Assembly: GCF_013184075.1 (NCBI RefSeq)
Contig: NZ_JABEQQ010000001.1
Coordinates: 310,001 to 374,000 of the forward strand
Direction: 5' to 3'
DNA length: 64,000 bases
Source of the DNA: Lentilactobacillus kribbianus
Lineage (GTDB): Bacteria > Bacillota > Bacilli > Lactobacillales > Lactobacillaceae
Shown: positions 43,330 through 52,157 of the stretch, in pieces
How positions within the stretch are numbered: the stretch's first letter is position 1
Layout: every line of letters begins with the position of its first letter
Notes under the pieces: model-generated
What the model was told of the DNA's origin: nothing
What the model saw: only the letters and a program-made list of their open reading frames with translations
Database searches by the model: none
Made by a program: the position numbers and the translations under genes

Positions 43330-44805
43330 TTGGCAAAAGAAAGACGTGCTTTAATTATGTTATTCGGTGGTACCGGTGATTTGGCCACCCGTAAATTATA
43401 TCCAGCACTATTTAATCTTTATGAAAAAGGTAATATCCGTGATCATTTTGCCGTTTTAGGTACTTCTAGAGCGGAATTAAGTGACGATGAATTCAAAGCA
43501 ATGGTAACTAAATCAGTTGCTAAAGAAAGCAACGATAAAAAAATGATTCAAGATTTTGTTAGTCATTTTGCTTACGTTGCTCACGACGTTACCGACGTTA
43601 AACATTACTCAGTTCTGCGTGAAAAAGCCGATGAACTCGATAAAAAATATGAAATTAATGGTAACCGTGTCTTCTATATTTCAATGGCACCAAACTTCTT
43701 TGGTACTGTGGCACAAAACCTTAAAACTCAACACTTACTAACTGATAACGGTGAATTCAACCGATTAGTTATCGAAAAACCATTTGGTCGTGATTACAAA
43801 TCAGCTAAACAATTAAACGATGAATTAAGCGCTGCATTTGATGAAAACCAAATTTTTAGAATTGACCATTACCTTGGTAAGGAAATGATTCAAAATATCG
43901 AAGCTATTCGTTTCGGTAACACTATTTTTGAAGCTCTTTGGAATAATCGTTACATTGATAATATCCAAATTACTTTAGCCGAAGACTTAGGGGTTGAAGA
44001 ACGGGCTGGTTATTATGATAATTCCGGTGCTCTTCGCGATATGGTTCAAAACCATATCATGCAAATCGTCAGCCTTTTGGCCATGGAACAACCCGTTGCC
44101 TTTAAGGATGTTGATATCCGTTCTGAAAAAGTTAAAGCTTTACGGAGTCTACGGGTCTATGATGTTATCGAAGCTTCTTCTAACTTCGTTCGCGGTCAAT
44201 ACGGAGAAAGTCCTGACGGCAAAACTAAGCCATACCGTGAAGAAGATGATGTACCAGCTGATTCTAATACCGAAACTTTTGTAGCCGGTAAATTATTATT
44301 TGATAACTATCGTTGGTCAGGAACCCCATTTTATATTCGAACCGGTAAGAAATTAGCCGGTAAATTTACCCGTGTCGACGTTGTCTTCAAAAAACCATTA
44401 GTCGATATTTTTGCTTTCCCACAAAGTGGCAGCACCCCACTTAATGACAATGTCTTAACTATCTTTGTTGAACCTAACCAAGGTTTCTCATTGCGAGTTA
44501 ACGCTAAAAATAACGAACAAGGCTTCCATACTGAACCAGTTGATCTTTCCTACATGGAAGACCAAAAAGACGTCCCACAACCTTACGAACGTTTGATTCA
44601 CGATGTTTTAAAGGGTGATGGTACCAACTTCTCTAGTTGGCCAGAAGTAGCTTCTGCTTGGAAATTTGTTGACCAAATTCGCCAAGTTTGGGATATTCAA
44701 CAACCTAACTTCCCTAACTACATCCCTGGTACAATGGGTCCTGTTGCCGCTGACGAATTACTTGCCAGAGACAATCGCCAATGGGTTTATCGTATTAACC
44801 AATAA
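43330..44805 (+). CDS. zwf: Glucose-6-phosphate 1-dehydrogenase
   Basis: A 491-residue enzyme that oxidises glucose 6-phosphate to 6-phosphogluconolactone, making NAD(P)H. It shows the coenzyme motif FGGTGDLATRKLYP, the substrate-binding RIDHYLGKEMIQN with the catalytic lysine region, and the usual length. The TTG at 43330 is chosen because it lies eight bases after TAGGAG; the GTG at 43321 directly abuts that site. It is the entry step of the phosphoketolase route, followed by gnd behind a terminator and a separate promoter. Confidence 0.96.
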   Translation: MAKERRALIMLFGGTGDLATRKLYPALFNLYEKGNIRDHFAVLGTSRAELSDDEFKAMVTKSVAKESNDKKMIQDFVSHFAYVAHDVTDVKHYSVLREKADELDKKYEINGNRVFYISMAPNFFGTVAQNLKTQHLLTDNGEFNRLVIEKPFGRDYKSAKQLNDELSAAFDENQIFRIDHYLGKEMIQNIEAIRFGNTIFEALWNNRYIDNIQITLAEDLGVEERAGYYDNSGALRDMVQNHIMQIVSLLAMEQPVAFKDVDIRSEKVKALRSLRVYDVIEASSNFVRGQYGESPDGKTKPYREEDDVPADSNTETFVAGKLLFDNYRWSGTPFYIRTGKKLAGKFTRVDVVFKKPLVDIFAFPQSGSTPLNDNVLTIFVEPNQGFSLRVNAKNNEQGFHTEPVDLSYMEDQKDVPQPYERLIHDVLKGDGTNFSSWPEVASAWKFVDQIRQVWDIQQPNFPNYIPGTMGPVAADELLARDNRQWVYRINQ

Positions 44806-44818
44806 TCATTAAAATAGC

Positions 44819-44863
44819 GACTAATCAGTTAGAATTTTTTTCTAAGTTGATTGGTCCTTTTTT
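44819..44863 (+). terminator. Terminator of zwf
   Basis: A long imperfect stem GACTAATCAGTTAGA...TCTAAGTTGATTGGTC is followed by CTTTTTT. Confidence 0.85.
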
Positions 44864-44909
44864 ATTAATTATCCTAATGAATTCACTTACAAAAACTTCA
44901 TCATTTTAT

Positions 44910-44938
44910 TTCACAATTAGCTTGTGCAGTGTTACACT
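44910..44938 (+). promoter_or_regulatory. Promoter of gnd
   Basis: TTCACA (44910-44915) and TACACT (44933-44938) are 17 bases apart, giving a leader of about 33 bases. Confidence 0.55.
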
Positions 44939-44977
44939 ACTTGTGTATCAAATCTAACACACAAAGGATGGAATCTA

Positions 44978-46405
44978 ATGGCTGAACAAAAAGCAAATAT
45001 CGGCGTTGTTGGTATGGCCGTAATGGGCAAAAACCTCGCCTTAAATATTGAAAGTCGCGGCTACACCGTTGGCATTTTCAATCGTTCCAGTGAAAAAACT
45101 GAAAATGTAATGAAAGACCACAGTGATAAAAATTTAGTTCCTAGCTATACTATTGAGGACTTTGTGAATTCATTAGAAAAGCCTCGTCGAATCATTATGA
45201 TGGTTAAAGCTGGGAAACCAACTGATGCTGTGATTGATGAATTACTTCCATTACTTGATAAAGGTGATGTCTTGATTGATGGTGGTAACACTAACTTCCA
45301 CGACACCATGGCTCGTAATGCTCGCTTAGATAAATCTGGCATTAACTTTATCGGTATGGGTGTTTCCGGTGGTGAATTAGGTGCCTTAGAAGGTCCATCA
45401 CTAATGCCCGGTGGTCAAAAGGAAGCTTATGATCTTGTTGCCCCAATCTTAACTAAGATTGCTGCTAAAGCTCCTGAAGACGGCGAACCTTGTGTGGCAT
45501 ACATCGGCCCTAATGGTGCTGGTCACTATGTCAAGATGGTCCATAACGGAATTGAATACGGTGATGAAGAATTAATTGATGAAAGTTACAACATTTTACG
45601 TAATGTAGCTAACATTGATGTTCCTGAATTAGCCAATATTTTTGCAGAATGGAATAAAGGCGAATTAAACAGTTACTTAATCGAAATCACTGCTGATATC
45701 TTAACTCGAAAAGACGACCTTGGCACTGACAACTGGATTGTCGACATGATCTTAGATCGTGGTGCCAACAAAGGAACTGGTAAATGGAGTTCTCAAGACG
45801 CTCTTGAAGTCGGCGTAGACCAATCAGTAATTACCGAATCAGTTTATGCTCGTTTCATCTCAATGCTTAAAGACGAACGAGTTAATGCATCTAAAATTTT
45901 ACCTGGTCCTGATGGCAAGGTTGATTTCAATGCTGACGAAATTGTCGAAAAAGTTCGCGAAGCTCTCTACTTTGGTAAGGTAATGAGTTATGCTCAAGGC
46001 TTTGCTCAATTAAAAGCTGCTTCAGAACAATATGATTGGGACCTCAAACTTGGCGAATTAGCTAAGATTTGGCGTGCCGGTTGCATTATTCGTGCTCAAT
46101 TCCTACAAAACATTACTAACGCTTACGACAAGAACCCAGAATTGGATAACTTGTTGTTAGACCCATACTTCACTGATATTGCTTCTAAATACCAACAATC
46201 AGCTCGTGAAGTGGTTGAACTAGCTACTAAAGCTGGTGTACCAGTACCATCACTTTCAGCTGCTGTTGCTTACTATGATTCATATCGTGCAGCAATCTTG
46301 CCACAAAATCTATTGCAAGCACAACGGGACTACTTCGGTGCTCATACTTATGAACGAGTTGACCGCCCAGGTAACTTCCACTACCCATGGTACAAAGAAC
46401 AATAA
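44978..46405 (+). CDS. gndA: 6-phosphogluconate dehydrogenase (decarboxylating), long form
   Basis: A 475-residue enzyme that converts 6-phosphogluconate to ribulose 5-phosphate and CO2. It has the coenzyme motif [13 protein letters not shown] with the NADP-type NRSSEKT after the second strand, the [10 protein letters not shown] segment, and the catalytic [17 protein letters not shown]. The full C-terminal all-helical domain ends in HYPWYKEQ. The start follows AAAGGATGG. With zwf directly upstream it forms the oxidative part of heterofermentation; a short paralogue lies at 5232-6137. Confidence 0.97.
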   Translation: MAEQKANIGVVGMAVMGKNLALNIESRGYTVGIFNRSSEKTENVMKDHSDKNLVPSYTIEDFVNSLEKPRRIIMMVKAGKPTDAVIDELLPLLDKGDVLIDGGNTNFHDTMARNARLDKSGINFIGMGVSGGELGALEGPSLMPGGQKEAYDLVAPILTKIAAKAPEDGEPCVAYIGPNGAGHYVKMVHNGIEYGDEELIDESYNILRNVANIDVPELANIFAEWNKGELNSYLIEITADILTRKDDLGTDNWIVDMILDRGANKGTGKWSSQDALEVGVDQSVITESVYARFISMLKDERVNASKILPGPDGKVDFNADEIVEKVREALYFGKVMSYAQGFAQLKAASEQYDWDLKLGELAKIWRAGCIIRAQFLQNITNAYDKNPELDNLLLDPYFTDIASKYQQSAREVVELATKAGVPVPSLSAAVAYYDSYRAAILPQNLLQAQRDYFGAHTYERVDRPGNFHYPWYKEQ

Positions 46406-46417
46406 TCTAATTGTTAA

Positions 46418-46457
46418 ATAAAAAAAGGTAAACGAGAAATTCTCGTTTACCTTTTTT
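46418..46457. terminator. Bidirectional terminator
   Basis: AAAAAAAGGTAAACGAG and its full complement, with an AAATT loop, lie between gnd and a small minus-strand gene. Confidence 0.95.
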
Positions 46458-46459
46458 TA

Positions 46460-46681
46460 TTATTCATAACGTAATCCGGTTAAATGTTGCCGGGTTTGCC
46501 GTCTAATTTCTGCTGGTAACACTCCTTGAGCAATTGATTGCTCAATTAATTGAGTGGCCATTCGTTGATTAGTTAACGTTGGGACCTCAATTGCTAATAG
46601 GGAGTGCGCTTGTAGTAATTGGCGCACTCGTTCAGTTGCCATTGAAACTGTTTGGGTTGGTAACGCGACTCTTTTTGGCAT
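46460..46681 (-). CDS. Small protein of unknown function (73 aa)
   Basis: I do not recognise this protein. It is soluble, basic and mostly helical (ATERVRQLLQAHSLL, then TQLIEQSIAQGVLP and RRQTRQHLTG). The start at 46681 is chosen because GGAGGG lies six bases before it; the frame continues six codons upstream through that site. It shares a terminator with gnd and is monocistronic. Confidence 0.55.
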   Translation of the reverse strand: MPKRVALPTQTVSMATERVRQLLQAHSLLAIEVPTLTNQRMATQLIEQSIAQGVLPAEIRRQTRQHLTGLRYE

Positions 46682-46770
46682 TTTAATCCCTCCATTCATT
46701 TCTAAGCCTACTTTAATAATAGCAAGTTATCAAAATGAAGAACAATTTCATGCCTAGCAGCTAACCCATT

Positions 46771-47571
<801 letters not shown>

Positions 47572-47580
47572 TTAGCCATA

Positions 47581-47617
47581 TTATTACAGCATCTATATTT
47601 TTATGCAACCGCTTTCT
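47581..47617 (-). promoter_or_regulatory. butA promoter with overlapping cre-like site
   Basis: On the minus strand TTGCAT (47603-47608) and TAATAA (47581-47586) are 16 bases apart. The -35 box lies within TGCAACCGCTTTCT (47604-47617, plus strand), which fits cre except for the last base. Confidence 0.5.
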
Positions 47618-47627
47618 CTCACTAATT

Positions 47628-47972
47628 TTATTGCCCAGTCTGTAAGTTAGCTGCTGTTTCTTGATACCATTTTTCCCAATCACCGTTAGCTAAAGCACCA
47701 TTTTGTTGATATCCGGGATTAACGGCAGCAATAATATCAATAAAATACTGCTTTAAATCAGCTAATAATAAAGCTTGCATTTGTTCTGGTTGATAAGCAT
47801 TATTTTCAAAAATAAACTGGTTAATTTCAGCAACATAGTGATCCACTGGATATTGCGCTAAAATGTCTAGACTCCCATCGCGGTAATGGTTCAAATAAAA
47901 TTCGATGAAGACCTGAACGGCCGTATCCGAAGCCTTTTGATCTAAATCAGTAATGGACAATTTGTCTGTCAT
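47628..47972 (-). CDS. Uncharacterised acidic protein (114 aa)
   Basis: I do not recognise this protein. It is acidic, helical and soluble, with a segment VFIEFYLNHYRDGSLDI and several aromatic residues, ending in EKWYQETAANLQTGQ. A strong AAGGAGG site precedes the ATG. It lies upstream of butA on the same strand, 86 bases before it, but the butA promoter lies between, so it is probably a separate unit. Confidence 0.6.
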   Translation of the reverse strand: MTDKLSITDLDQKASDTAVQVFIEFYLNHYRDGSLDILAQYPVDHYVAEINQFIFENNAYQPEQMQALLLADLKQYFIDIIAAVNPGYQQNGALANGDWEKWYQETAANLQTGQ

Positions 47973-48078
47973 AGTTAATCCTCCTTGAATTCTTCTAATT
48001 CTATTATTACACTTTTTACGGTGTTGGTTGAAAAAGATCTCCCAACTACGTGAAATATAATGACTGCAAACTAGTTTC

Positions 48079-48107
48079 TTGCATTTTAAGTTTTCTATTG
48101 TTATACT
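48079..48107 (+). promoter_or_regulatory. Promoter of the M-box transcript
   Basis: TTGCAT (48079-48084) and TATACT (48102-48107) are 17 bases apart, with the start site near 48114, about ten bases before the riboswitch. Confidence 0.7.
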
Positions 48108-48123
48108 TATTATAGAAATGAAT

Positions 48124-48334
48124 AGGACTAGCTGTTAGGTGAGGCTCCTATACAGAAAACGCTACTACTCAGAAACGTCGAAAGACGCCAATGAGTCAGC
48201 AGTTCTCGTCAAACTAAGGCTTGAACTAATGTAGCTGTTATCTTAGATAACTACGCTGTATAGTGCTAAAACTCAACGATTGGCTGCAAGTTTTTTTTAA
48301 AGTACTCAGCCAATTTTATGGCCGAGTACTTTTT
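48124..48334 (+). promoter_or_regulatory. M-box (ykoK) magnesium riboswitch with terminator
   Basis: The stretch contains the M-box core in order: TTAGGTGAGGCTCCTATACA (48135 on), the AGAAACGTCGAAAGACGCCA loop segment, GAGTCA, and the 3' part GTATAGTGCTAAAACTCAACG. M-boxes bind magnesium and end transcription at high levels. The expression platform is visible: a terminator AAAGTACTCAGCC...GGCCGAGTACTTTTT (48299-48334) and an alternative antiterminator in which TTGGCTG (48280-48286) pairs with CAGCCAA (48307-48313). The same TTGGCTG also pairs in the riboswitch base, which gives an off-switch logic. Confidence 0.9.
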
Positions 48335-48367
48335 CATTTCAAAAAAATTTCCCGGAGGTGAACCCTG

Positions 48368-48454
48368 ATGACAGCTGAATTACAAGATCCTGGAGCGTCG
48401 TCTAAATATCAGTCTACCAAGGGAAAGTCGGTTGTGATCAACTCACCGGTTTAG
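48368..48454 (+). CDS. Small ORF (28 aa) behind the M-box riboswitch
   Basis: A 28-codon reading frame (starting MTAELQDPGASSK) follows a strong GGAGGTGA ribosome site at 48354-48361, within 40 bases of the riboswitch terminator. It has no membrane segment and no recognised relative. It may be the surviving start of a lost magnesium-transport gene, a genuine small magnesium-regulated protein, or a leader peptide. The repeat at 48424-48443 overlaps its end, so an insertion may have cut an older gene. Confidence 0.4.
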   Translation: MTAELQDPGASSKYQSTKGKSVVINSPV

Positions 48455-48631
48455 TTAACCACTAGCCGTAGAAGTTATCTCAATTGATTTTCCCACCTAA
48501 TTTAATTTTCAATTGGAGTTTTAGCAAATATCTCATTCTTCGTTGGCAGCTTTACTGTTGCCCGATCCACGAAGAAATTCCCGTATTCGTTGATTTACTA
48601 AAACTACCGGAAAGTCGATTGAGATAATTTC
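48424..48631. repeat. Three diverged copies of a repeat shared with 13.6 kb
   Basis: AAAGTCGGTTGTGATCAACT (48424-48443) and GGAAAGTCGATTGAGATAAT (48609 on) are in one orientation; GAAGTTATCTCAATTGATTT (48471 on) is in the other. The second and third copies form a 23-bp inverted repeat with two to three mismatches around about 115 bases. The arms of the 13610-13657 element belong to the same family (core TTGAGATAAYTT). Confidence 0.55.
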
Positions 48632-48841
48632 TCGGTGATTTTGCATCCCTCAAGAGGTTGACGCCTTGGGAGGCAATGGAGCAAATTGCTTCAATACGCT
48701 TCACCAGATAGGGAACTATTTGGGGAGACTTTATTTCATCGCAATTGAATTGATAAAATTGTAATCATGAGGAGCAAACCTCCAAGAAATTGCGGAAGCT
48801 TTTCTTGTATCTTGACTGCATTTTATCAACCAAAATATTAT

Positions 48842-48875
48842 AAAAGACCTGACGTCAATAGTCGTCAGGTCTTTT
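48842..48875. terminator. Bidirectional terminator
   Basis: AAAAGACCTGACG and CGTCAGGTCTTTT with T runs on both strands end both the xylB transcript and any antiterminated M-box transcript. Confidence 0.95.
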
Positions 48876-48878
48876 TTG

Positions 48879-50393
48879 TTATTTAGTTTCCTGCTCGCGG
48901 CGGAAGTTAACTAAATCATGTGAAATTTCTTTGGTTTGATTGTAAATCTTGGCATACATTGCGTGTAGTTGTTTATATTTAGCAACATTATCTGGATTAG
49001 GTAAGAAAACATTAGAATATTCCACAAATTTAGCAGTACATTCATGAATGTCTTTAAACCAACCTAGTCCCACAGCGGCTAACATAGCGGCTCCTAAGCC
49101 AGGACCTTGTTCATTTTTAAGTGAAACTACCTTAGTGTTAAAGATATCAGCCTGAATTTGTTGCCACATAGCACTCTTGGCCCCACCACCGATAGAAACG
49201 ACGGTATCAAACTTAGCTCCTTTAGCACGATAAATTTCCATAATATCTTCAAATGAGAAAGTAATCCCTTCTAAGACGGCCCGCACAAAATCCCCCTTAT
49301 TATGAACACCATCAATACCGATGAAACTACCACGAATATCAGCATCAGCATAAGGTGCCCGTTCTCCAACAATGTATGGAGCAAAAAGCAAGCCATTAGC
49401 ACCAACCGATGATTCGGCAGCACTATTTACGAAGCCATTAAAGTCTTCATCATCGCCAAAGGTCTTCTTAAACCAGCTCAATGAAAAGCCAGCGGCTAGT
49501 GTAACTCCCATTGAATAATAAGAATTTGGTACTGCATGATCTTCAAATTGTAACACGCCATTATAATTAGTCCGATCGTCATCTTCAAATTTCAAGACCA
49601 CTCCAGAAGTTCCAATACTAGATAATACTTTATTAGGAGTATCAATCCCGGCGCCGACTGCACCACAAGCGTTGTCAGCTCCACCACCAAAAGTCTTGGT
49701 AGTCGTTGATAATCCGGAAAATTCAGCATATTTTTCGGTAACATTGCCGGTAAATTCAATTGATTCCACTAATGGTGGACACATTGAGGCGGGAATATCA
49801 AAGGCTTCTAAAATCGTTTGACTCCAGTCAGCTTTTTCAATATCTAGCATCACCGTTCCAGTAGCATCAGAGAAATCCATTGCCAACTTACCCGTCATTT
49901 TATAACGTAAGTAGTCTTTAGGAAGCAACATCGTTTGAGCTTTAGCAAAAATTTCTGGTTCATTTTCTTTCACCCAAAGTAACTTCGGCAACGTAAATCC
50001 TTCTAAAGGTCGGTTATGGGTGATATCAATAAATTCTTGCCCCATTTTAGCCATGATTTCTTCACACTGCTTAGTTGAACGGGTATCATTCCATAGCATT
50101 GCTGGTCGTAATACTTTACCATTTTCATCTAGTAACACCAGACCATGCATTTGCCCAGAATAACTAATGCCTTTAATTTCATCAACCCCAATGTGATCAT
50201 TTAAAATTAACCGAACAATTGCTACCGTAGTACCATATACCCAATCTTCGGGATTTTGTTCAGCATAACCTGGTTGAGGTTGGTTTAAATCATAATCAAA
50301 ACTTTCTTGAGCCGCAATGGTACCATCCGGGGTAACAGCCGAAACTTTAACCGAACTTGTTCCTAAATCGACTCCTAATGCATATTCACTCAT
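48879..50393 (-). CDS. xylB: Xylulokinase
   Basis: A 504-residue sugar kinase of the FGGY family that phosphorylates D-xylulose to xylulose 5-phosphate, the substrate of XpkA. The ATP-binding start [12 protein letters not shown], the substrate region [11 protein letters not shown]...MLWNDTR, and the second phosphate loop [14 protein letters not shown] are all present. The ATG at 50393 follows TAGGAGTG; a GTG three codons earlier overlaps that site. It is downstream of xylA with a hairpin between them. Confidence 0.96.
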   Translation of the reverse strand: MSEYALGVDLGTSSVKVSAVTPDGTIAAQESFDYDLNQPQPGYAEQNPEDWVYGTTVAIVRLILNDHIGVDEIKGISYSGQMHGLVLLDENGKVLRPAMLWNDTRSTKQCEEIMAKMGQEFIDITHNRPLEGFTLPKLLWVKENEPEIFAKAQTMLLPKDYLRYKMTGKLAMDFSDATGTVMLDIEKADWSQTILEAFDIPASMCPPLVESIEFTGNVTEKYAEFSGLSTTTKTFGGGADNACGAVGAGIDTPNKVLSSIGTSGVVLKFEDDDRTNYNGVLQFEDHAVPNSYYSMGVTLAAGFSLSWFKKTFGDDEDFNGFVNSAAESSVGANGLLFAPYIVGERAPYADADIRGSFIGIDGVHNKGDFVRAVLEGITFSFEDIMEIYRAKGAKFDTVVSIGGGAKSAMWQQIQADIFNTKVVSLKNEQGPGLGAAMLAAVGLGWFKDIHECTAKFVEYSNVFLPNPDNVAKYKQLHAMYAKIYNQTKEISHDLVNFRREQETK

Positions 50394-50412
50394 ATTTTTC
50401 ACTCCTAATAAT

Positions 50413-50446
50413 CAAAAAGTGATTGGCCCAATATGAACCAATCACT
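50413..50446 (-). terminator. Hairpin between xylA and xylB
   Basis: AAGTGATTGG...CCAATCACTT followed by TTTGATT on the minus strand looks like an intrinsic terminator inside the xylAB operon. Partial termination would give more xylA than xylB message. Confidence 0.75.
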
Positions 50447-50466
50447 TCTCTTATTGATTAACGATA

Positions 50467-51816
50467 TTAGTTATTACCCAAAGTATTAACGATGTAGTGG
50501 TTAATCGTGTCTTTTACTTGTTCCAAGTGATCTGAGTGAGTTGCAGCAATCAAATCAGCTTGCGGAATATCGATAGCATATTCTTCAAGAGTCTTGAAGT
50601 CAGCCTTGCCATTTTCAATATCAGCACCGATACCTGAATCAAAAGTTGAGTAACGGTTAGCAACTAAGTTTTCAAGGTATTTGTCTTCCTTCATCTTAGC
50701 AGCAACTCGTAAACCAGCAGCAAAGCTATCCATACCAACGATGTGGCCGTAGAATAAATCTTCAGCATCAAATGATGAACGACGTGGTTTAGCATCGAAG
50801 TTCAAACCACCCTTAGGTCCAATACTACCAGCTTCAAGAACTTCATACATAACTGCAGTAGTTTCGTATAAGTTTGAAGGATATTCATCAATATCCCAAC
50901 CAATTAACTTGTCACCTTCATTGGCATCAAGTGAACCTAACATGTTAGCTTCACGAGCAACGCGAACTTCGTGTTGGTAAGTGTGACCAGCTAAGTTAGC
51001 ATGGTTACCTTCTAAGTTAAGCTTGAAGTCTTTGTCCAAGTCATAATCTTTCAAGAAGTTCAAAGTAGTAGCAGCATCAAAGTCGTATTGGTGAGTCATT
51101 GGTTCTTTTGGTTTTGGTTCAAGTAACATTTGGCCATCGTAACCAATTTCATTAGCGTAGTCTTTAGCCATGTGGAAGAACTTAGCCAAATGTTCTTGTT
51201 CGCGCTTCATATCAGTGTTCCAAAGTGATTCGTAACCTTCACGACCACCCCAGAAGACGTAGTTTTGTGATCCAACTTGTTTAGCAATATCCAAGCTGTT
51301 TTTAAGTTGAGCAGCTGAATAAGCAAAAATGTCAGCAGATGGTGAACTAGCACCACCAGAAACGAAACGTGGGTTAGTAAATAAGCTTGAAGTGTTCCAA
51401 AGAACTTGCATGCCAGTTTCTTTTTGGTTAGCAACAATCTTATCAACAACTTTTTGCAGATTAGCGTTAGTTTCACGAAGTGTGTTTCCTTCAGGAGCCA
51501 AATCGCGATCATGGAATGCAAAGAATTGAACACCTAATTTTTGGTAGAATTCAAATGCATAATCAACTTTAGCTAAAGCCAATTCCATTGGATCAGTGTA
51601 TTTGTCGTATGGACGATGAGCAGTACCATCACCAAATGGATCAACTAAGCGTTGGTCAAATGTGTGCCAGTAAGCAACTGAGTAACGCAACCAATCCTTC
51701 ATCTTCTTGCCGGCGATTACTTCTTCTGGGTTGTAGTAGTGAAAACCTAAACCAGAACTTAAATCTGAATTGCCAACGTATTCAATCTTATTAATACCTT
51801 TCCATAAATCACTCAT
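50467..51816 (-). CDS. xylA: Xylose isomerase
   Basis: A 449-residue metal-dependent enzyme that interconverts D-xylose and D-xylulose. Characteristic motifs include [13 protein letters not shown] (catalytic histidine and aspartate), [19 protein letters not shown] with the metal-binding glutamate, [16 protein letters not shown], and [12 protein letters not shown]. The long insert-containing length is that of class II isomerases. GGAGG lies seven bases before the ATG. Its promoter carries a cre site and a XylR box. Confidence 0.97.
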   Translation of the reverse strand: MSDLWKGINKIEYVGNSDLSSGLGFHYYNPEEVIAGKKMKDWLRYSVAYWHTFDQRLVDPFGDGTAHRPYDKYTDPMELALAKVDYAFEFYQKLGVQFFAFHDRDLAPEGNTLRETNANLQKVVDKIVANQKETGMQVLWNTSSLFTNPRFVSGGASSPSADIFAYSAAQLKNSLDIAKQVGSQNYVFWGGREGYESLWNTDMKREQEHLAKFFHMAKDYANEIGYDGQMLLEPKPKEPMTHQYDFDAATTLNFLKDYDLDKDFKLNLEGNHANLAGHTYQHEVRVAREANMLGSLDANEGDKLIGWDIDEYPSNLYETTAVMYEVLEAGSIGPKGGLNFDAKPRRSSFDAEDLFYGHIVGMDSFAAGLRVAAKMKEDKYLENLVANRYSTFDSGIGADIENGKADFKTLEEYAIDIPQADLIAATHSDHLEQVKDTINHYIVNTLGNN

Positions 51817-51856
51817 GTGTATGCCTCCGTATTATATGTTCGATTTCAATAGCATA

Positions 51857-51926
51857 TAGTTTGTTTAAACAACCAACTTACAAATGCAAGTATAAATGCT
51901 AACCTAAAAATTTGCAAGCACTTTCA
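51857..51926 (-). promoter_or_regulatory. xylA promoter with cre and XylR operator
   Basis: On the minus strand TTGCAA (51912-51917) and TATACT (51889-51894) are 17 bases apart. A cre-like TGCAAGCACTTTCA (51913-51926) overlaps the -35 box. A XylR-type box around TTTGTTTAAACAA (51857-51880) lies just after the start site, placed to block elongation. Confidence 0.75.
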
Positions 51927-52034
51927 TAAAAATATTCACAAAAGTTTTTCCCTACTATATTAAACACATTTAGAAATTGACGCTAAGGTAATTATGTAGC
52001 CATGCTCAACAATGCACTTTTTATTAAAATATTC

Positions 52035-52110
52035 TGAAAGCGCTTGCCTTTTTTCGAGATTAATTGTATCATTGTGCCATTAGATAAGTTTAGACAACCA
52101 ACCAACTTAT
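52035..52110 (+). promoter_or_regulatory. xylT promoter with cre and XylR operator
   Basis: TTGCCT (52044-52049) and TATCAT (52067-52072) are 17 bases apart. The cre site TGAAAGCGCTTGCC (52035-52048; one mismatch at the last base) overlaps the -35 box. A XylR-type box with AAGTTTAGACAACCAACC (52086-52110) lies just after the start site. The layout copies that of xylA. Confidence 0.75.
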
Positions 52111-52157
52111 TTTATTGCTTTTGACATTATCTATATAATTCTATGAGGTGAATTTAC

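Larger units (their letters stand above)
48335..48841. other. Region downstream of the M-box without a full-length gene
   Basis: The DNA that an antiterminated M-box transcript would cover holds a 28-codon ORF, three diverged repeats (48424-48631) and otherwise stop-rich sequence. In the small-ORF frame a short hydrophobic stretch (IGVLANISFFVGSFTVA, about 48512-48562) could be the remains of a membrane helix, but this is weak. On the minus strand 48533-48646 is a possible 37-codon ORF. No transporter gene of the kind usually controlled by M-boxes can be recognised. Confidence 0.5.

Noticed and set aside
48533-48646. Minus-strand 37-codon ORF (starting MQNHREIISIDF) in the gene-free stretch behind the M-box
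   Set aside because: It has only a weak GAGGG site touching the start codon and overlaps a repeat copy; there is no sign of conservation from sequence alone.
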